64,000 bases of DNA. Origin: Dissophora ornata (lineage: Eukaryota; Mortierellomycota; Mortierellomycetes; Mortierellales; Mortierellaceae). The stretch spans positions 8,385 through 72,384 of the forward strand of contig MU616604.1 of the NCBI GenBank assembly GCA_025201705.1, read 5' to 3'. This document shows, piece after piece, positions 24,138-34,916 of this stretch. Each line of letters opens with the position of its first letter. The first letter of the stretch is position 1. Both the position numbers and the translations under genes were made by a program. Under the pieces are notes generated by a model. That model was not told where the DNA came from, ran no database searches, and was given only the letters and a program-made list of their open reading frames with translations.

Positions 24138-26424
24138 TTACTGGTAGACACGGCGTCTCATCGAAGCAGTGCAAGCACTGCCCTTCGTCCATACCGAGTT
24201 ACTTCCGGGGGTATCGCCCTGAGTCCACCACTGAGCGGTATAGATAAAGCCACCATATACGATCTTAGCTCCACCGCTGTAAGCTGTGGTTGAGGACCAG
24301 GCATTGATACCGGAGCATGAGCCTCCGCTACCGCCTCCGCCTCCACTGCTGCCGCTGCAAGCTCCGTTGTCAGTCCAAGGGGCACCAGCGGCAGGGATGT
24401 TGTTCTCAGTCCACCACTGGGCTGTGTACTGGTGTCCATTGTAGGAAACAACAGCACCACTGTTGTAGGCAGTGGTAGCTGACCAGGCAGTGGCACTGCA
24501 GGTTCCAGACGTGGGAGTGGGACTAGAGGCGGCGGTCGTGGTGACAGTGGTTGTCTTGGAAACAACAGTTGTCGTAGTAACAGTTTTGGTGGTGGTGGTG
24601 GTGGCAACGGTGGTAGCAGTGGCAGTGGCGGTAACAGAAGTCGAAGTCGAGGAAGACCCACCAACCTGAGGGATGGAACCAGCGCACCGAGCTGTGGCTG
24701 AACCGAGAGCAGCAACGCAAATCTGCTGGGCGGCGCTAGTGACATTAACGTTGGTTGTGGCACCAGCGGGCTTGAATAGCTCCCAGAAGAAACCGCCACC
24801 AGAACCGAAGGACTTGAGGATGGTGGTCAGCTCAGATTGGATCAAAGGAAGATCGTGGGTAGGATCATGGGTTGGGTCTGGGTAAGCAGGGATGCCGATT
24901 TCATAGCCGACATTGGCGGCCATGCCATTAGCCGAGTACGTGTTCATGTAGTATTGGACCTGCTCGCTCAAGGTGCAGGCAGTGGCTGTGGGGCACTCGT
25001 AATCTGCCTCGTTGTCCGAAAGATCGTAGGTCATGATATTGACACCACCACTGTTAGCGATACCATTGTAGAGATCAGGATAGAATTTGTGGACGTAGTA
25101 CCAGATATTCTTGAGGTTGCCGCCCCACCATGCTGACGAATCACCACCGGCAGCTGCGGCAGCTGTCGAGAGCTTGAGAGTGGGGTCAATAGCAGCGATG
25201 TTGAGAAGCACGTCCTTCATGATGGCGCTGTACTTGTAGACAGTTTGGTAGTTGGTCCAGGGGCCATCGCTAGGACCACTCCTGAAATAATCAGCGTGCC
25301 ACATCTCCTCGTAGTCTATTTGTCGGTTCCAGTGAGCGAGGGATACATAGACGATGGATTTAGGTTAGATCTTGAAGCAAACGCCTGTTACTTGAGGTAC
25401 TGGAATTATTAACTGAGTTGTACACATACCAATATCAACACCGGCGAGGCCGAGATCCTTGGCCAAGTAGACCAAGTCCTGGTAAGGATCGCGGTTAACT
25501 GAGACAAAGTAACTGTCACCAGGCACTGTGACGATCATCGAGTTATTGGTGTCGGTCCACTGTTGACCTGTTTTCAAGGGGGAAGTATATCATGCTTGTT
25601 AGATTGCGTGGAGGATCCTGTCCGAAGTTGTGACTTTCGTGCTATATTCAACTAGACACATTTCAGGTCCACGATGAGACCCCATCGTACCTGGATTCAT
25701 GTTCGGATGGAAGACTGGGTAGTCTCCTCCAGCAGTAGCGACGACGTACTTTTGAGCAGCCTGCCAGGTGCTCGAGTACGACGGCTCGGGGAATACGGCA
25801 AAGTTGGCAAGCGTAGTACCCGCGCTCTGGGGCTCGCAAGTGTAGCACCACATGTTGGCCAAAGTACAGTTGGAGAGACCTCCGAAATTCGTGATTTCGT
25901 AGTAGTTGGAGTTGTCTGTGGCACCATAGCTAGCGATTGAGTAGTAGGTGTACATGTACTGTAATGTAAGAGAAAAGTAGGAAGCGGTTAGCAGACAAGT
26001 TTCGTTAAAGGGTAGGTGGCGCTTGACGCGACATTGCCAAAGAATAGAGTCTATCCAAACGTACTGGGAAGCATCCGTAGTCCCATCCTCCCACGGAAAG
26101 GAAGACCTCGACGCCGCTGGCCTGAAGAGTGGCAACCTGTGTCTTAATATCCGCAAAACCGTAATCGCCTGAAGTGGCGTAGTTCAAACCCACGTGCTGG
26201 AGTGTGTTCGAACCTGGCACATAGGCCAAAGTGGGACTAGCGAAGGACAAGTAGAGTCGGTTGATGGGAATGGTGGCAGCATTCTGGGCTAAGGCTTGAA
26301 GCTTCGAGGGTCCGTCGACTGGATCCAAGAGAACATAACCTCCGACGACGGGGGTCGCTGCCATAGCGCCGCAAGTGAGAGCCAGGGCCGAGGCAACTGA
26401 TGCAAGGGCAGTAAATAAGAGCAT
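24138..26424 (-). CDS. secreted GH18 chitinase with two chitin-binding modules
   Basis: Four exons on the minus strand: 26065-26424, 25691-25958, 25430-25567 and 24138-25315, giving 647 residues. The signal peptide ends about residue 22. The GH18 domain follows, with SVGGWDYG and the catalytic motif GVDIDYEE reconstituted across the exon 3/4 junction (Asp254, Asp256, catalytic Glu258). A Thr/Val/Ser-rich linker (about residues 455-510) leads to two CBM5/12-type modules, each with an AW/SxTTAYxxG core and the aromatic YTAQWWT face, ending in Cys. It hydrolyses beta-1,4 chitin outside the cell, either in wall remodelling or in attack on other fungi or arthropods. The ATG is chosen because the signal peptide begins there, although the frame is open further upstream. 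Confidence 0.95.
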
Positions 26425-26513
26425 TTTGGAGACTCTTTCTTGAAGGACTTTCTGATGATGTTGTGGCTCGGAGAAAGAAAAAGAGGAATGAAAAAGGTAT
26501 CTCTGCGAATACC

Positions 26514-26520
26514 ATTTATA
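26514..26520 (-). promoter_or_regulatory. TATA box of chitinase gene
   Basis: TATAAAT on the minus strand, about 90 bases upstream of the ATG. Confidence 0.55.
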
Positions 26521-27575
26521 CATTCTCATTGCTGCTGTTTATGCGCTTTCACTCGGCTAAGATCAATTACTTTCGCGTAGCGGAATACCCCTCCTCCAAC
26601 CTCTCTCTGTAGCACGAAAATCTTTTTGACCTGATTTGATCAGTGATAAGGTCGACCCCTGCCCAATGCGAAATAGGTCATCCCAAATAGCAGACAACCG
26701 TGAACAAGGGCAAGCAATCTGTCCCCTGAACACAATCTGTCATCTGCAAGGGTCTTTGTGTTGGTCAGCAACCCCAACCCCACACTTTCTCCATCCATCG
26801 CAGCGGGTCTCTTGCATATTACTTTCCTTTCTGGATAGCAAGTAAACTAGTTCATTTGAGCAGTGGAGCAATCGATTATCTTTTTTATTTAGTACGATGA
26901 ACTCCAGAAGTCTTCAATTCCAAAAATGTGAGCGATCCTCACGCTGATTGATTATGCGATATTGTGCGTTATGGTTCGATCCATTCCAGCTCCTCCTCTT
27001 CTCTTTCTCCACGCTCCCTCCCTAGCAATCGAGCCCATAAACACACGCGCATTCCTTTTCTATTGTGATTATTCAACGTTTTGACAACTTTTTTTTCTTC
27101 GACTTTTCTTCGACTTTTCTTCGTGACGTCCTTGCGAAGTAGAATGCGGCTACAGCAAGAATATAATGCTCTTGTTCATGCAAAGAAAACTTCTGGCTGG
27201 CGAAAAGAAGGGGGGGGGGAATGGCAGCCGTTGCTGCCGCCGCTTAAGTGCAGTGAATGTGGATGGCAACTGGTGATGCAGCCGATATTTGATCGATTGT
27301 GATGCAGCTTGATATTTGATCGATTGTGAGCCACGGACTCACCGCCAGAATGGCTCGCTGGCACAATACAGATGGATAAATGTCATAAAATTCTATGGGG
27401 CTTTGATGGTCCGTGGGAGATAGATTCCCATCGATAACGGTTGTGCGGCCTTGCGAGCCACGTGGTCTTCAAAGACCTTTAGGAACCATGTCTCGAACCC
27501 TACCCCTCCCGATACCACGAGAGTATATGCTACCCCCTCGCGGAAACGCAAAGTCGGACACTGGCAACTCGTGGC
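26521..27575. other. 1-kb region without a supported gene
   Basis: It contains a T-run with repeated TTTTCTTCGAC (27094-27121) and a G9 run near 27210. No coding evidence. Confidence 0.5.
27275..27327 (+). repeat. 26/27-bp tandem duplication
   Basis: Two adjacent copies of GATGCAG(C)NTGATATTTGATCG-like sequence, at 27275-27300 and 27301-27327, differing at two positions. Confidence 0.85.
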
Positions 27576-28562
27576 ATGGCACTTAAGAAACAGCGACTTC
27601 ACCAAGATGGATGGGATCCAGTGGTCATCTCCTTAACTCTTGACAACTCTACTGAACAACTCAAGCAACAACGCTACAAACGCACACAACAGCACTTTCA
27701 AGACTGGACTCGGGCCCGCAACTTCGACCCCTCTGTGCCTGACATTGCTAACATCGTCAATCATCTCACTTATAGCTACACCGCCAAACACTGGTCTGTG
27801 AACACCACCATTGCATACAAATCTCACATTCTCGCTTTATACTACACTCAAGAAACCCTTGCATAACATCGCGACCTTCGCCACTTTCTTCGTTCTCTCA
27901 AAAACTCAACCATACTTCGGGCACCTTCTCTTCATATTGATGTCTCTCCGGTCCTTGCTCGTATCCGCTCTCTCGGCTTTAATGATACCATGGCAATCTC
28001 CGATCTAACAGTTAAGATGTGCTAGTTGCTTGGTCTCTACGGTTTCCTCCGTCCTAGCGATATCTATGGGATTAATATTCGCCATTCTCGCGTGATCAAT
28101 GGGCTCCTTGCTTTACACATTGTTATTCCTAAGGAACGCCGCCGTGGCTACCCTCTCGAGAGGGCTGTTTTTATTTCACCCCACTCTGATGTCGTTATTT
28201 GTCCTGCAGCTGCTTATTTGGCTCACTGCACCCAGATGTTTGATCATCCTCTTCTCACCTCCCGCAAGAAGTCCCCCATCCAATATCAACCTCTTGTCCG
28301 CTGGGTTGATATCCCTACCAAGGTCATGTCTGCTCAGCGCATCAGCAGTATTATTGCTGGCCTCACCAACTTTATGGATCTACCGAAAGCAACTCATCGT
28401 CTCAAGCTTCGGGCTCTTGGGGCCACCCTAGCTGTCCTTGGTAATATCTCCATGGATGACATCAAGGTCCATGGTAACTGGTCCTCCACTGCCATCACTG
28501 ACCAATTTTATCGTCTCAATCGTTCTACTGCTACCAATTTTACCTCTTCCCTTTTGACATAG
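27576..28562 (+). pseudogene. tyrosine recombinase of a Crypton/DIRS-like element, two nonsense codons
   Basis: One reading frame of 328 codons is interrupted only by TAA at 27864-27866 and TAG at 28023-28025. The C-terminal half has the tyrosine-recombinase landmarks of fungal Crypton/DIRS-like elements: first Arg in GFLRPSDIYG, the box at THRLKLRALG (usually H-x-L-R, here HRLK), HGNWSS and the terminal nucleophile region FYRLN. These enzymes excise and integrate element DNA. Both stops could arise from Gln codons by C-to-T change. No reverse transcriptase or flanking repeats are visible nearby, which favours a Crypton, but the element ends cannot be seen. Confidence 0.7.
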
Positions 28563-28980
28563 TACTCTGGAGCCACATTACTGGTTTGGCCCCGAGGAAG
28601 GATAACATATGGCGATCCAGAGTCGCCTTTCTTCAGTGCAAAGCCAAGTGGGATGACAAACTCTGAGTGATTCTGAGCAGCGTTGAGTGTATCAAACGTC
28701 CTCTCCAATTGATTGTTCATGAGGTCGGAGACATATCCCACCTGGGCTTCTTCTTCTGTTTCGTCTGCGGTGGAAGAGGCGATGGGTTGAGCAGAGGAGG
28801 CCCTCCAGATACAGAGTGTAGGAAGCATAGTCACGAGATTTTTAAAAGACACACCAACGCTTAGTGGCCTTGGTGGATGGTTGAGATATCACTCCATCTC
28901 CCCCAACTGTACACGATCCCTTAGGTGATAGTCGATACACTGCGCACAGACACACTAGCACCAGGGATCGTGTACAATTG
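28563..28980. other. spacer between recombinase and rRNA fragment
   Basis: A 114-codon minus-strand frame (28508-28852) overlaps the recombinase end and has no secure homology. Confidence 0.3.
28910..28976. repeat. 13-bp perfect inverted repeat
   Basis: GTACACGATCCCT at 28910-28922 is matched by AGGGATCGTGTAC at 28964-28976, with a 41-base spacer. The right arm ends a few bases before the 25S fragment begins. Confidence 0.75.
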
Positions 28981-29398
28981 AACAAAAGGGTAAAAGTCCC
29001 CTTGATTTTGATTTTCAGTGTGAACACAAACCATGAAAGTGTGGCCTATCGATCCTTTAGTCCCTGGAAATTTCAGGCTAGAGGTGCCAGAAAAGTTACT
29101 GCAGGGAAACTGGCTTGTGGCAGCCAAGCGGTCACCGCGACATTGCTTTTTGATCCTTCTATGTCGGCTCTTTCAGTAAGCGTTGGATTGTTCACCCACT
29201 GTACCCACTTAGAGACAGGTTAGTTTTACCCTACTGATTGAAGTTAGTACTAGAGGAACACTTTATTCGGATAATTGGTATTTGGGCCTGCCTGAGCAGG
29301 CAATGGCCCGAAGCTGTCATCCGTTGGATTATGGCTGAACGCCTCTTAGTCAGAATCCGTGCTAGAACGCGACGATTACCGCCTTTCCCGATGTCTAT
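28981..29398 (+). pseudogene. 25S rRNA fragment (copy 2, 5' part)
   Basis: It begins in the conserved stretch GAACAAAAGGGTAAAAG and runs through GATTTTCAGTGTGAACAC, GTGTGGCCTATCGATCC, GGCTAGAGGTGCCAGAAAAG, GACATTGCTTTTTGATCC and CTGAACGCCTCTTAGTCAG. It has deletions around 29171 and 29235. It stops at 29398, exactly where the sequence picks up again at 34333. Confidence 0.85.
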
Positions 29399-29590
29399 GT
29401 CAAGGACAGGGTAGACAGAATTCAGGAATTATGAATAAAAGGGGCGTGCGCAGGGTTGTATTGCAGACTGATGTTCTATGGACTATGGCCACGGAGTATT
29501 TATACGCCACGAAGGATACCACCAGAGCGTACGCCCGCAGGGCACGCGTCTGCAATAAGGTTCTTGACGTGAAATGTTTGTTGGTCAATT

Positions 29591-29908
29591 CGCGATCGTG
29601 TTCGCACTACATTACCGGAACGGTGCGTTCGCACATGTCCGATCGTGTTCGCACTTCATTACCGGCGCGTTCGCACATGTCCGATCGTGTTCGCACTACA
29701 TTACCAGTGCTTTCGCACATGTCCGATCGTGTTCGCACTACATTACCAGTGCGTTCGCACATGTCCGATCGTGTTCGCACTTCATTACCAGTGCGTTCGC
29801 ACATGTCCGATCGTGTTCTACATTACCAGTGCTTTCGCACATGTCCGATCGTGTTCGCACTACATTAGCGGCGCGTTCGCATTGTCCGATCGTGTTTGCG
29901 CTACATGA
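29591..29908 (+). repeat. 42-bp minisatellite, about eight units
   Basis: The unit is GTTCGCACATGTCCGATCGT plus GTTCGCACTACATTACCAGTGC. It keeps all frames open on both strands because 42 is a multiple of three, which produces long spurious reading frames. One unit lacks six bases (near 29815). Confidence 0.95.
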
Positions 29909-31008
29909 CTAGTTGTAGTGTGGCGGGCTAGATGGAATGATAAACGATCTGCGCCTTTAATGAACGCGCATGATGGGTCTAAATACTGGCCAATGGCGCT
30001 GCTGCGCACGAGCCACAGGATACACTAGACTTTGCAAGATGCTGTCCTGGGGACAATACAGGACACTCATCTTCATCACAAGCTGGTCCGCACTGGACGT
30101 TATGCTCAAGAGACTTGTTTACGGCGCATTCCACTAGATGCATCGTCTTCAAGGATGAGTACATAGACATCCACTCGTAGTTTGCGGTATTAAAAGAGTC
30201 AGCATCGTAGCAGCTCGTCTCGCGCTTGAAACGCTCTCCTCAGAAAGTTCTTGGGTCAGGTTGTTGAGGAGGACATTGTCGAGATTCCTTCTGGTATGCC
30301 GATGGTGAGAGAAGAGACCACGGACGACAAGTCGGTACCTGACGGAACGGATGAGTCTCCATCTGGCGCGCTCATGGTGGGAGCAGTGTTGAACAATAAA
30401 AAACGCGTCGGAAGCTCATTTGCGCTTTCGCTTGGGGGGGCACTTGACGAGCACTCACAAGCCACCTGGCTCGCCGCTTGAGATCCAACTTCGCTTGGGG
30501 GAATGAGGAGTCAGATCCTCATTCCTCGCCTTGTGATTGATCGCTTCTGCGTTCTTGCTTGGACTTGCTTCTTGCTTGCTTGTCACAGAGTCCGATTCCA
30601 AAAAGTCGATTTGGATAACGTCCGAAACAGTTTCGCGAAGTTCCTTTTACAAAAAGTGTGAACTCAATCCACATGTTTTGTGCGGTGGTTAGTTTATGAC
30701 TAGTAAACTACACAAAAATATCCTACGATATCCTACGATGCTTTGAAGGTAATGAGACCGCGAATATAACGTGCAAGCACATCATATGGCAATCCCAACA
30801 TGAGCCTATGGCAACCGAAACAGTTCGCGATTACCGCCATCAATTCATGTTGAAGAAAAGATGCCCCACCGTCCCATGTCCCAACCAGTGCTTACCCCAT
30901 CTCGGGGTGCTGTTAAAGCGAGCTGAGAACGCTGGGTATCTTGGTTCAAGGACTGTGGGGTGTATTAAACGCAATCAAGATTGCCCGTTGGCAAAACTGA
31001 CTCGTCTT
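29909..31008. other. 1.1-kb region without a supported gene
   Basis: A frame around 30235-30483 (VVEEDIVEIPSGMP, acidic) may be a coding remnant. A 10-bp perfect hairpin with a six-base loop lies at 30500-30525 (GGAATGAGGA and its complement). Confidence 0.35.
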
Positions 31009-32080
31009 TCAGCTCCTGTCCTGCGCCTCTAAATCCAATTGATGCATATGGCGCAGGACCGAATCGAACATTCCAAGTGGTACCTCCACATCATCAGCAA
31101 GTCGCAAGATTAAGCAGATTACAGGACACTCACCATCAAAAGAACGACAAAGAAAAAATGCGAAGAAGGTTTGAATGTCAAGTTTAATCCGAATAGTGGC
31201 GAAGAAGGTTGGAGTCGCGCTTAAAACCAGCTCAGAAATGCGCTCGGTGTGCCAGTGAGCATTTTGAACGCATTTTGCTTTAATATTGAAAATTTTCCAG
31301 CTCTCCAAATCCAAGCAGAATAGACAGAGCTCCTTACAATACTCGAGTCTCGAGACTCCGTCCAAAAAGACTGCTTGAAGATGGGCGCCCATGAATCTCA
31401 GTTAGGGTTGGCCAATTTAGGGTTGAGCGAGATCAGTATCTATCAAACGCGAGATAGAAACCCACAAACAACCAACGAGGAGGCATTTTTCTCATGTTTG
31501 GTGTTTGAAAGCGCGCGCGCTGCTTTGAAGCCATGGTGATGCCAAATCATGTTTCTCTCTTCATCTAAACGTTTGTAATAAATACTTGATCTCTTACTTC
31601 TTGGAATCATAGCTTGGATAGTACTCAAAAAGCTAGCTAGGTGCTCAGGATTTGTGACATGCATACTTGCAAACACGCGCGTCCTTCGTCAGCAACATCT
31701 GCAGTGTAGAACAGAAAGGCTGATTGGTCGAGTAATGGCAGGAACACGAATCATTAGAGTTGCAGCACTCGAGGCTGGATTCAATATACCTTTGGTGCCT
31801 CCCCTCTGGCTCGCTATCAGATACTTCGATGGTATCAATATCATCTAGCTACTCTAGGCCTTCTCCAAGTATCACCATGTCGCTCAGTAATCAAGTCCAT
31901 CTCTCACGATTGTAGCAACACTACATGCAAGCGACTTTGCAGGCTGGACGTCGGAGCAAGGACAAAGGCTGACGTAGTAGAATTGCATAGTTCCTCCATG
32001 ATAATGTCGTTGTCATGGTCCATTTCGGGCACATCCACGTCCATCTGGGGCTCTTGTTCGTCTAACTATCTCTCTTGTCA
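31009..32080 (-). pseudogene. degenerate gene of unknown family
   Basis: Three consecutive minus-strand stretches read like protein. An acidic segment lies near 31930-32065 (MDVDVPEMDHDND), a segment IDTIEVSDSEPEG near 31840-31700, then HLASFLSTIQAMIPRSKR in 31443-31676 and YCKELCLFCLDLESWK in 31009-31392. They are separated by stops and frame changes without convincing introns. I do not recognise the family. Confidence 0.3.
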
Positions 32081-32567
32081 CTGCTGGCATACCCTAGCAG
32101 TTGGAGTGTCGCCAGCGAGCAAGCAGAGGATACGCGTATTGTCTCACAGAAACATATCAACCATAAATCCCAGTCTGTACTGCATTAAACACCAAGTCCT
32201 TAATCTTTCTTTCGTCGGTCCTATCCCATGTCTGTCCTTGACACACTGCCACACCTCCTAACAGCTCCTTAGTCGATAAACTCATGTCACATAACCCTAG
32301 ACCTGATCTTGTTGCAAAAGTATTAAACGTGGAGGAGATGAACATCGAAGTTTGTGGAACGGAGGGAGACAAGAAAATAGATATCGTGTTTATTGTTTCT
32401 AGCCTTCGGTAAGTAAAAAAGGTGAAGAGAACTGTCCAGTCGTGTAACAGCAAAAAAAACTATAGAGAAAATACCGCTATGCCGCGACAATAGAGACACG
32501 GGGTTCCGGTAGTCGGGAGTCAACAATCGATTTATTGGGAAAAAAAGATGATGGGATATATGGCCGC

Positions 32568-32975
32568 TTAGTAGCAGCTGTAGTAGTCATCGTAGGTAAG
32601 GTTTCCGATCATTCCAGACCTGTTGGGGGTTTTCCAAGAACCAATGCTGGTACCAAGGTAAGTAGCGCTATTAATTTTAACCTCGAGTGTCGAACAGGTG
32701 TAAGTCATGCAGAAGGACTTGGTCGAATCACATTTGGTCGCCTTGCCTGCCTTCTTGCACGAAACATTGATTTCTCCGTAGAACCCATTAGAAGTCGTAA
32801 AGGACAATGTGGGGTTGTTGGAGACAGTACCCTGTTTAAGATACAGGGCACGGTTAGTGGTATTGACGGTGCAGCTGCCAGCGACGGACAAGATCAGGGC
32901 CGAAAGAATGGCTAGCTGGCCGAGGTACGTGGTCTTCTTTAAACCAGTGGAGGGACGAGTCGAGGGAGCAGTCAT
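32568..32975 (-). CDS. small secreted cysteine-containing protein
   Basis: This is an intronless 135-residue protein. The first 17 residues are polar and basic, followed by a hydrophobic segment (LGQLAILSALILSVAGSC), which fits a signal peptide with a long n-region or a signal anchor. The remaining 100 residues hold seven cysteines, sequons NTT, NVS and NLT, and end YYSCY. No repeat or known fold is recognised. It lies between the two halves of a split 25S fragment, in otherwise decayed DNA, yet has an intact frame. A T-run and a TATAAAA (33169-33175, minus) lie upstream. Confidence 0.6.
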   Translation of the reverse strand: MTAPSTRPSTGLKKTTYLGQLAILSALILSVAGSCTVNTTNRALYLKQGTVSNNPTLSFTTSNGFYGEINVSCKKAGKATKCDSTKSFCMTYTCSTLEVKINSATYLGTSIGSWKTPNRSGMIGNLTYDDYYSCY

Positions 32976-33168
32976 TTTGTTTTTTTGGAGTAGCTATTGA
33001 TTTATAGACAAGACCGATGCTTAGAGAGAATACTTGCTTCACAAACGCGGAGAAAACAATGTCGGATTGAAAAAAGGTGGGAATTTGAATTACCTGGGGG
33101 ATGATATTGAAAGTGTTGGATGAAGAAATAAGAGTATTTGATGGTGTATGTGTGGGGAACATACCCTC

Positions 33169-33175
33169 TTTTATA
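33169..33175 (-). promoter_or_regulatory. candidate TATA box for the small secreted protein
   Basis: TATAAAA about 195 bases upstream of the ATG at 32975, further than usual, so a leader intron is possible. Confidence 0.4.
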
Positions 33176-33561
33176 CGCGACGAAAAGAAAGGTTGCTATC
33201 CCCATCGCCTCATCTCTGCGGGGAAAAGCCGACCCGATATTGGTGGCTCTTACAATAGAGGTCCTTGTTGGGCACAACGTTATTGACCGGACTATTACCC
33301 CCAGAAGATGGCGAGGGCGTCGTGTACATGTACTGTACATACGCGCATGTAGAGCCATGAGCTGAAAAAAAGTGAGTTAAGTGTGTAACCGTCGCAGAGG
33401 TCAAAAGACTGGCATTCACAATTGAATCGATACAATACGGATGCGACTTTCCGGACTCCAACGCATTCAGATTGTTTGCGTGCCAGACAGATAAGCACAT
33501 TCTAGAGTATTGTTGAAATCGCATGTAGTAATGAATACAAATATCCATACTAATTCCAAAG

Positions 33562-34060
33562 GAATGTTCTCTTGAGGAGTGCACAGCACAGCCTACTCAA
33601 TAAGGTTTAGAGGGTGAAGGATTTGTTTGCCGGTATACATGTACTGTACCTGGTTTGTGCCACCCACCAACTTCAATCTGCTCCAGTAGTAGACAGCACA
33701 GACATGGGAAACCACAATGGTACCAACGGTATGCTACACAAATTTCAAGGGAGCCTTGTCTGGGAAGGTACATGGCCCCACACAATCTACCCCAGCATGG
33801 ACAACGCAAACATGCGAAAATTACAATGGCACCAACGGCGCGCTGCAACCGATGTATACCAATTTCAAGAGAATGTTCTCTGGAGGAATGAACAACCTAC
33901 ACAATACGGTTCAGAGGACAAAGGATTTGTTTGCGGGTATACTTGGTTTGTGCCACTCACCAACTTCAATCTGCTCCAGCAATAGACAGCGCGGACATGC
34001 AAAAATTACAATGGCGCCAACGGTATGCTGCACCAATTTTAAGGAATGTACTCTGTGCTC
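33562..34060 (+). repeat. imperfect direct repeat, units of about 309 and 172 bp
   Basis: GAATGTTCTCT recurs at 33562, 33871 and (diverged) 34043. The blocks AAGGATTTGTTTGC, CACCAACTTCAATCTGCTCC and ACAATGG-ACCAACGG are repeated in the same order; the first unit has an extra internal copy. No coding function is evident. Confidence 0.8.
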
Positions 34061-34332
34061 TTAACATTTAACCCGCCTTCGCGATTGTCTAGGAAGATCC
34101 GATGGATGGTATTGTTGTATGCCAAGAGATCCTTATCCGAGACCACCGCCTTGGTTGTCGACTTTGAGATATCCCAGTTACCATTTATAGTTACTTCATA
34201 GTAATATTCTAGAGGACCTTTCTACAATACATTAAATACATAGTCCTTTCTTATTCATCTGTTTCTGCTATACTCCTCTCATATGCATTCCCATATCACC
34301 TTACATCAACCCACCTGTCCGCTTCTTACATA

Positions 34333-34566
34333 ACGCCCTTTCCGATTTTTAGTTGAATACGAATAGACCCTCGGGTCCTGAATCATATTTCGCAGGACGG
34401 TCTTGTGGAGCAGAAAGGCTTCATGAGGCTCCTGCTGATGTTAATTCCGAGAATTGGAAGAGACAAATCCATTCCAGACGACTTTAATTGAATAGGCCTT
34501 GTCGCTACGATCTACTGAGATTGAGTCCTTTGTCCTATAGATTTGTTCGAAAGAACAACATCTTCT
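34333..34566 (+). pseudogene. 25S rRNA fragment (3' part continuing copy 2)
   Basis: It aligns with copy 1 from TAGTTGAATACGAATAG to CTACTGAGATTGAG and on into the shared downstream GTTCGAAAGAACAA. It resumes where the fragment ending at 29398 stops, with about 18 bases present at both edges (14 of 18 identical). Confidence 0.8.
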
Positions 34567-34916
34567 CTTTGCTCCAAGGATGTTATTATGGGTGATTATC
34601 GGCTAATATATTCCAAATAGAAATATTCGCATCGGGGCTGTGTGAAACTCTTCATCAGGTTAAATCCGCTCATGCGGAAGCAATTTAAAAATAAATCGTG
34701 TTGTCCATGTCGGAGCTGACTAAAATCACTCGTGTCAGAACCATAAATAAAATATTCGGTTTTATGTCATTTTTGGTGGCGCTAATGTCCTTGCTCCTTG
34801 CATTTATTGCATTTCCAGCCCTTGCATTCTATCATTACCATCCTTGTTTGGTGGCGCTGGTCGCTGCAGAAAACCTATACCCATTTCATGTTATGTGTCT
34901 TGGAATAAATCCATTT
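34567..34916. other. spacer between rRNA fragment and LINE tail
   Basis: The frame 34698-34931 has a hydrophobic stretch but no recognisable family; it is probably chance. Confidence 0.4.

Noticed and set aside
24472..24799. Val/Thr-rich and Pro/Leu-rich frames opposite the chitinase linker
   Set aside because: Shadows of the repetitive Thr/Val linker codons of the chitinase gene.
28508..28852. Minus-strand frame containing GDSGSPYV, resembling the trypsin GDSGGP motif
   Set aside because: No His or Asp catalytic blocks nearby, and the frame overlaps the recombinase pseudogene antisense.
29359..29868. 169-codon ORF over the minisatellite
   Set aside because: Open only because the unit is 42 bp; the opposite strand is equally open, and the first part is rRNA-derived sequence.
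29591..29908. Considered as a CRISPR array
   Set aside because: Units are contiguous without unique spacers, and the host is a fungus.
30500..30525. 10-bp hairpin as a terminator or regulatory RNA
   Set aside because: Not linked to any supported gene; hairpin terminators are not used by Pol II genes of fungi.
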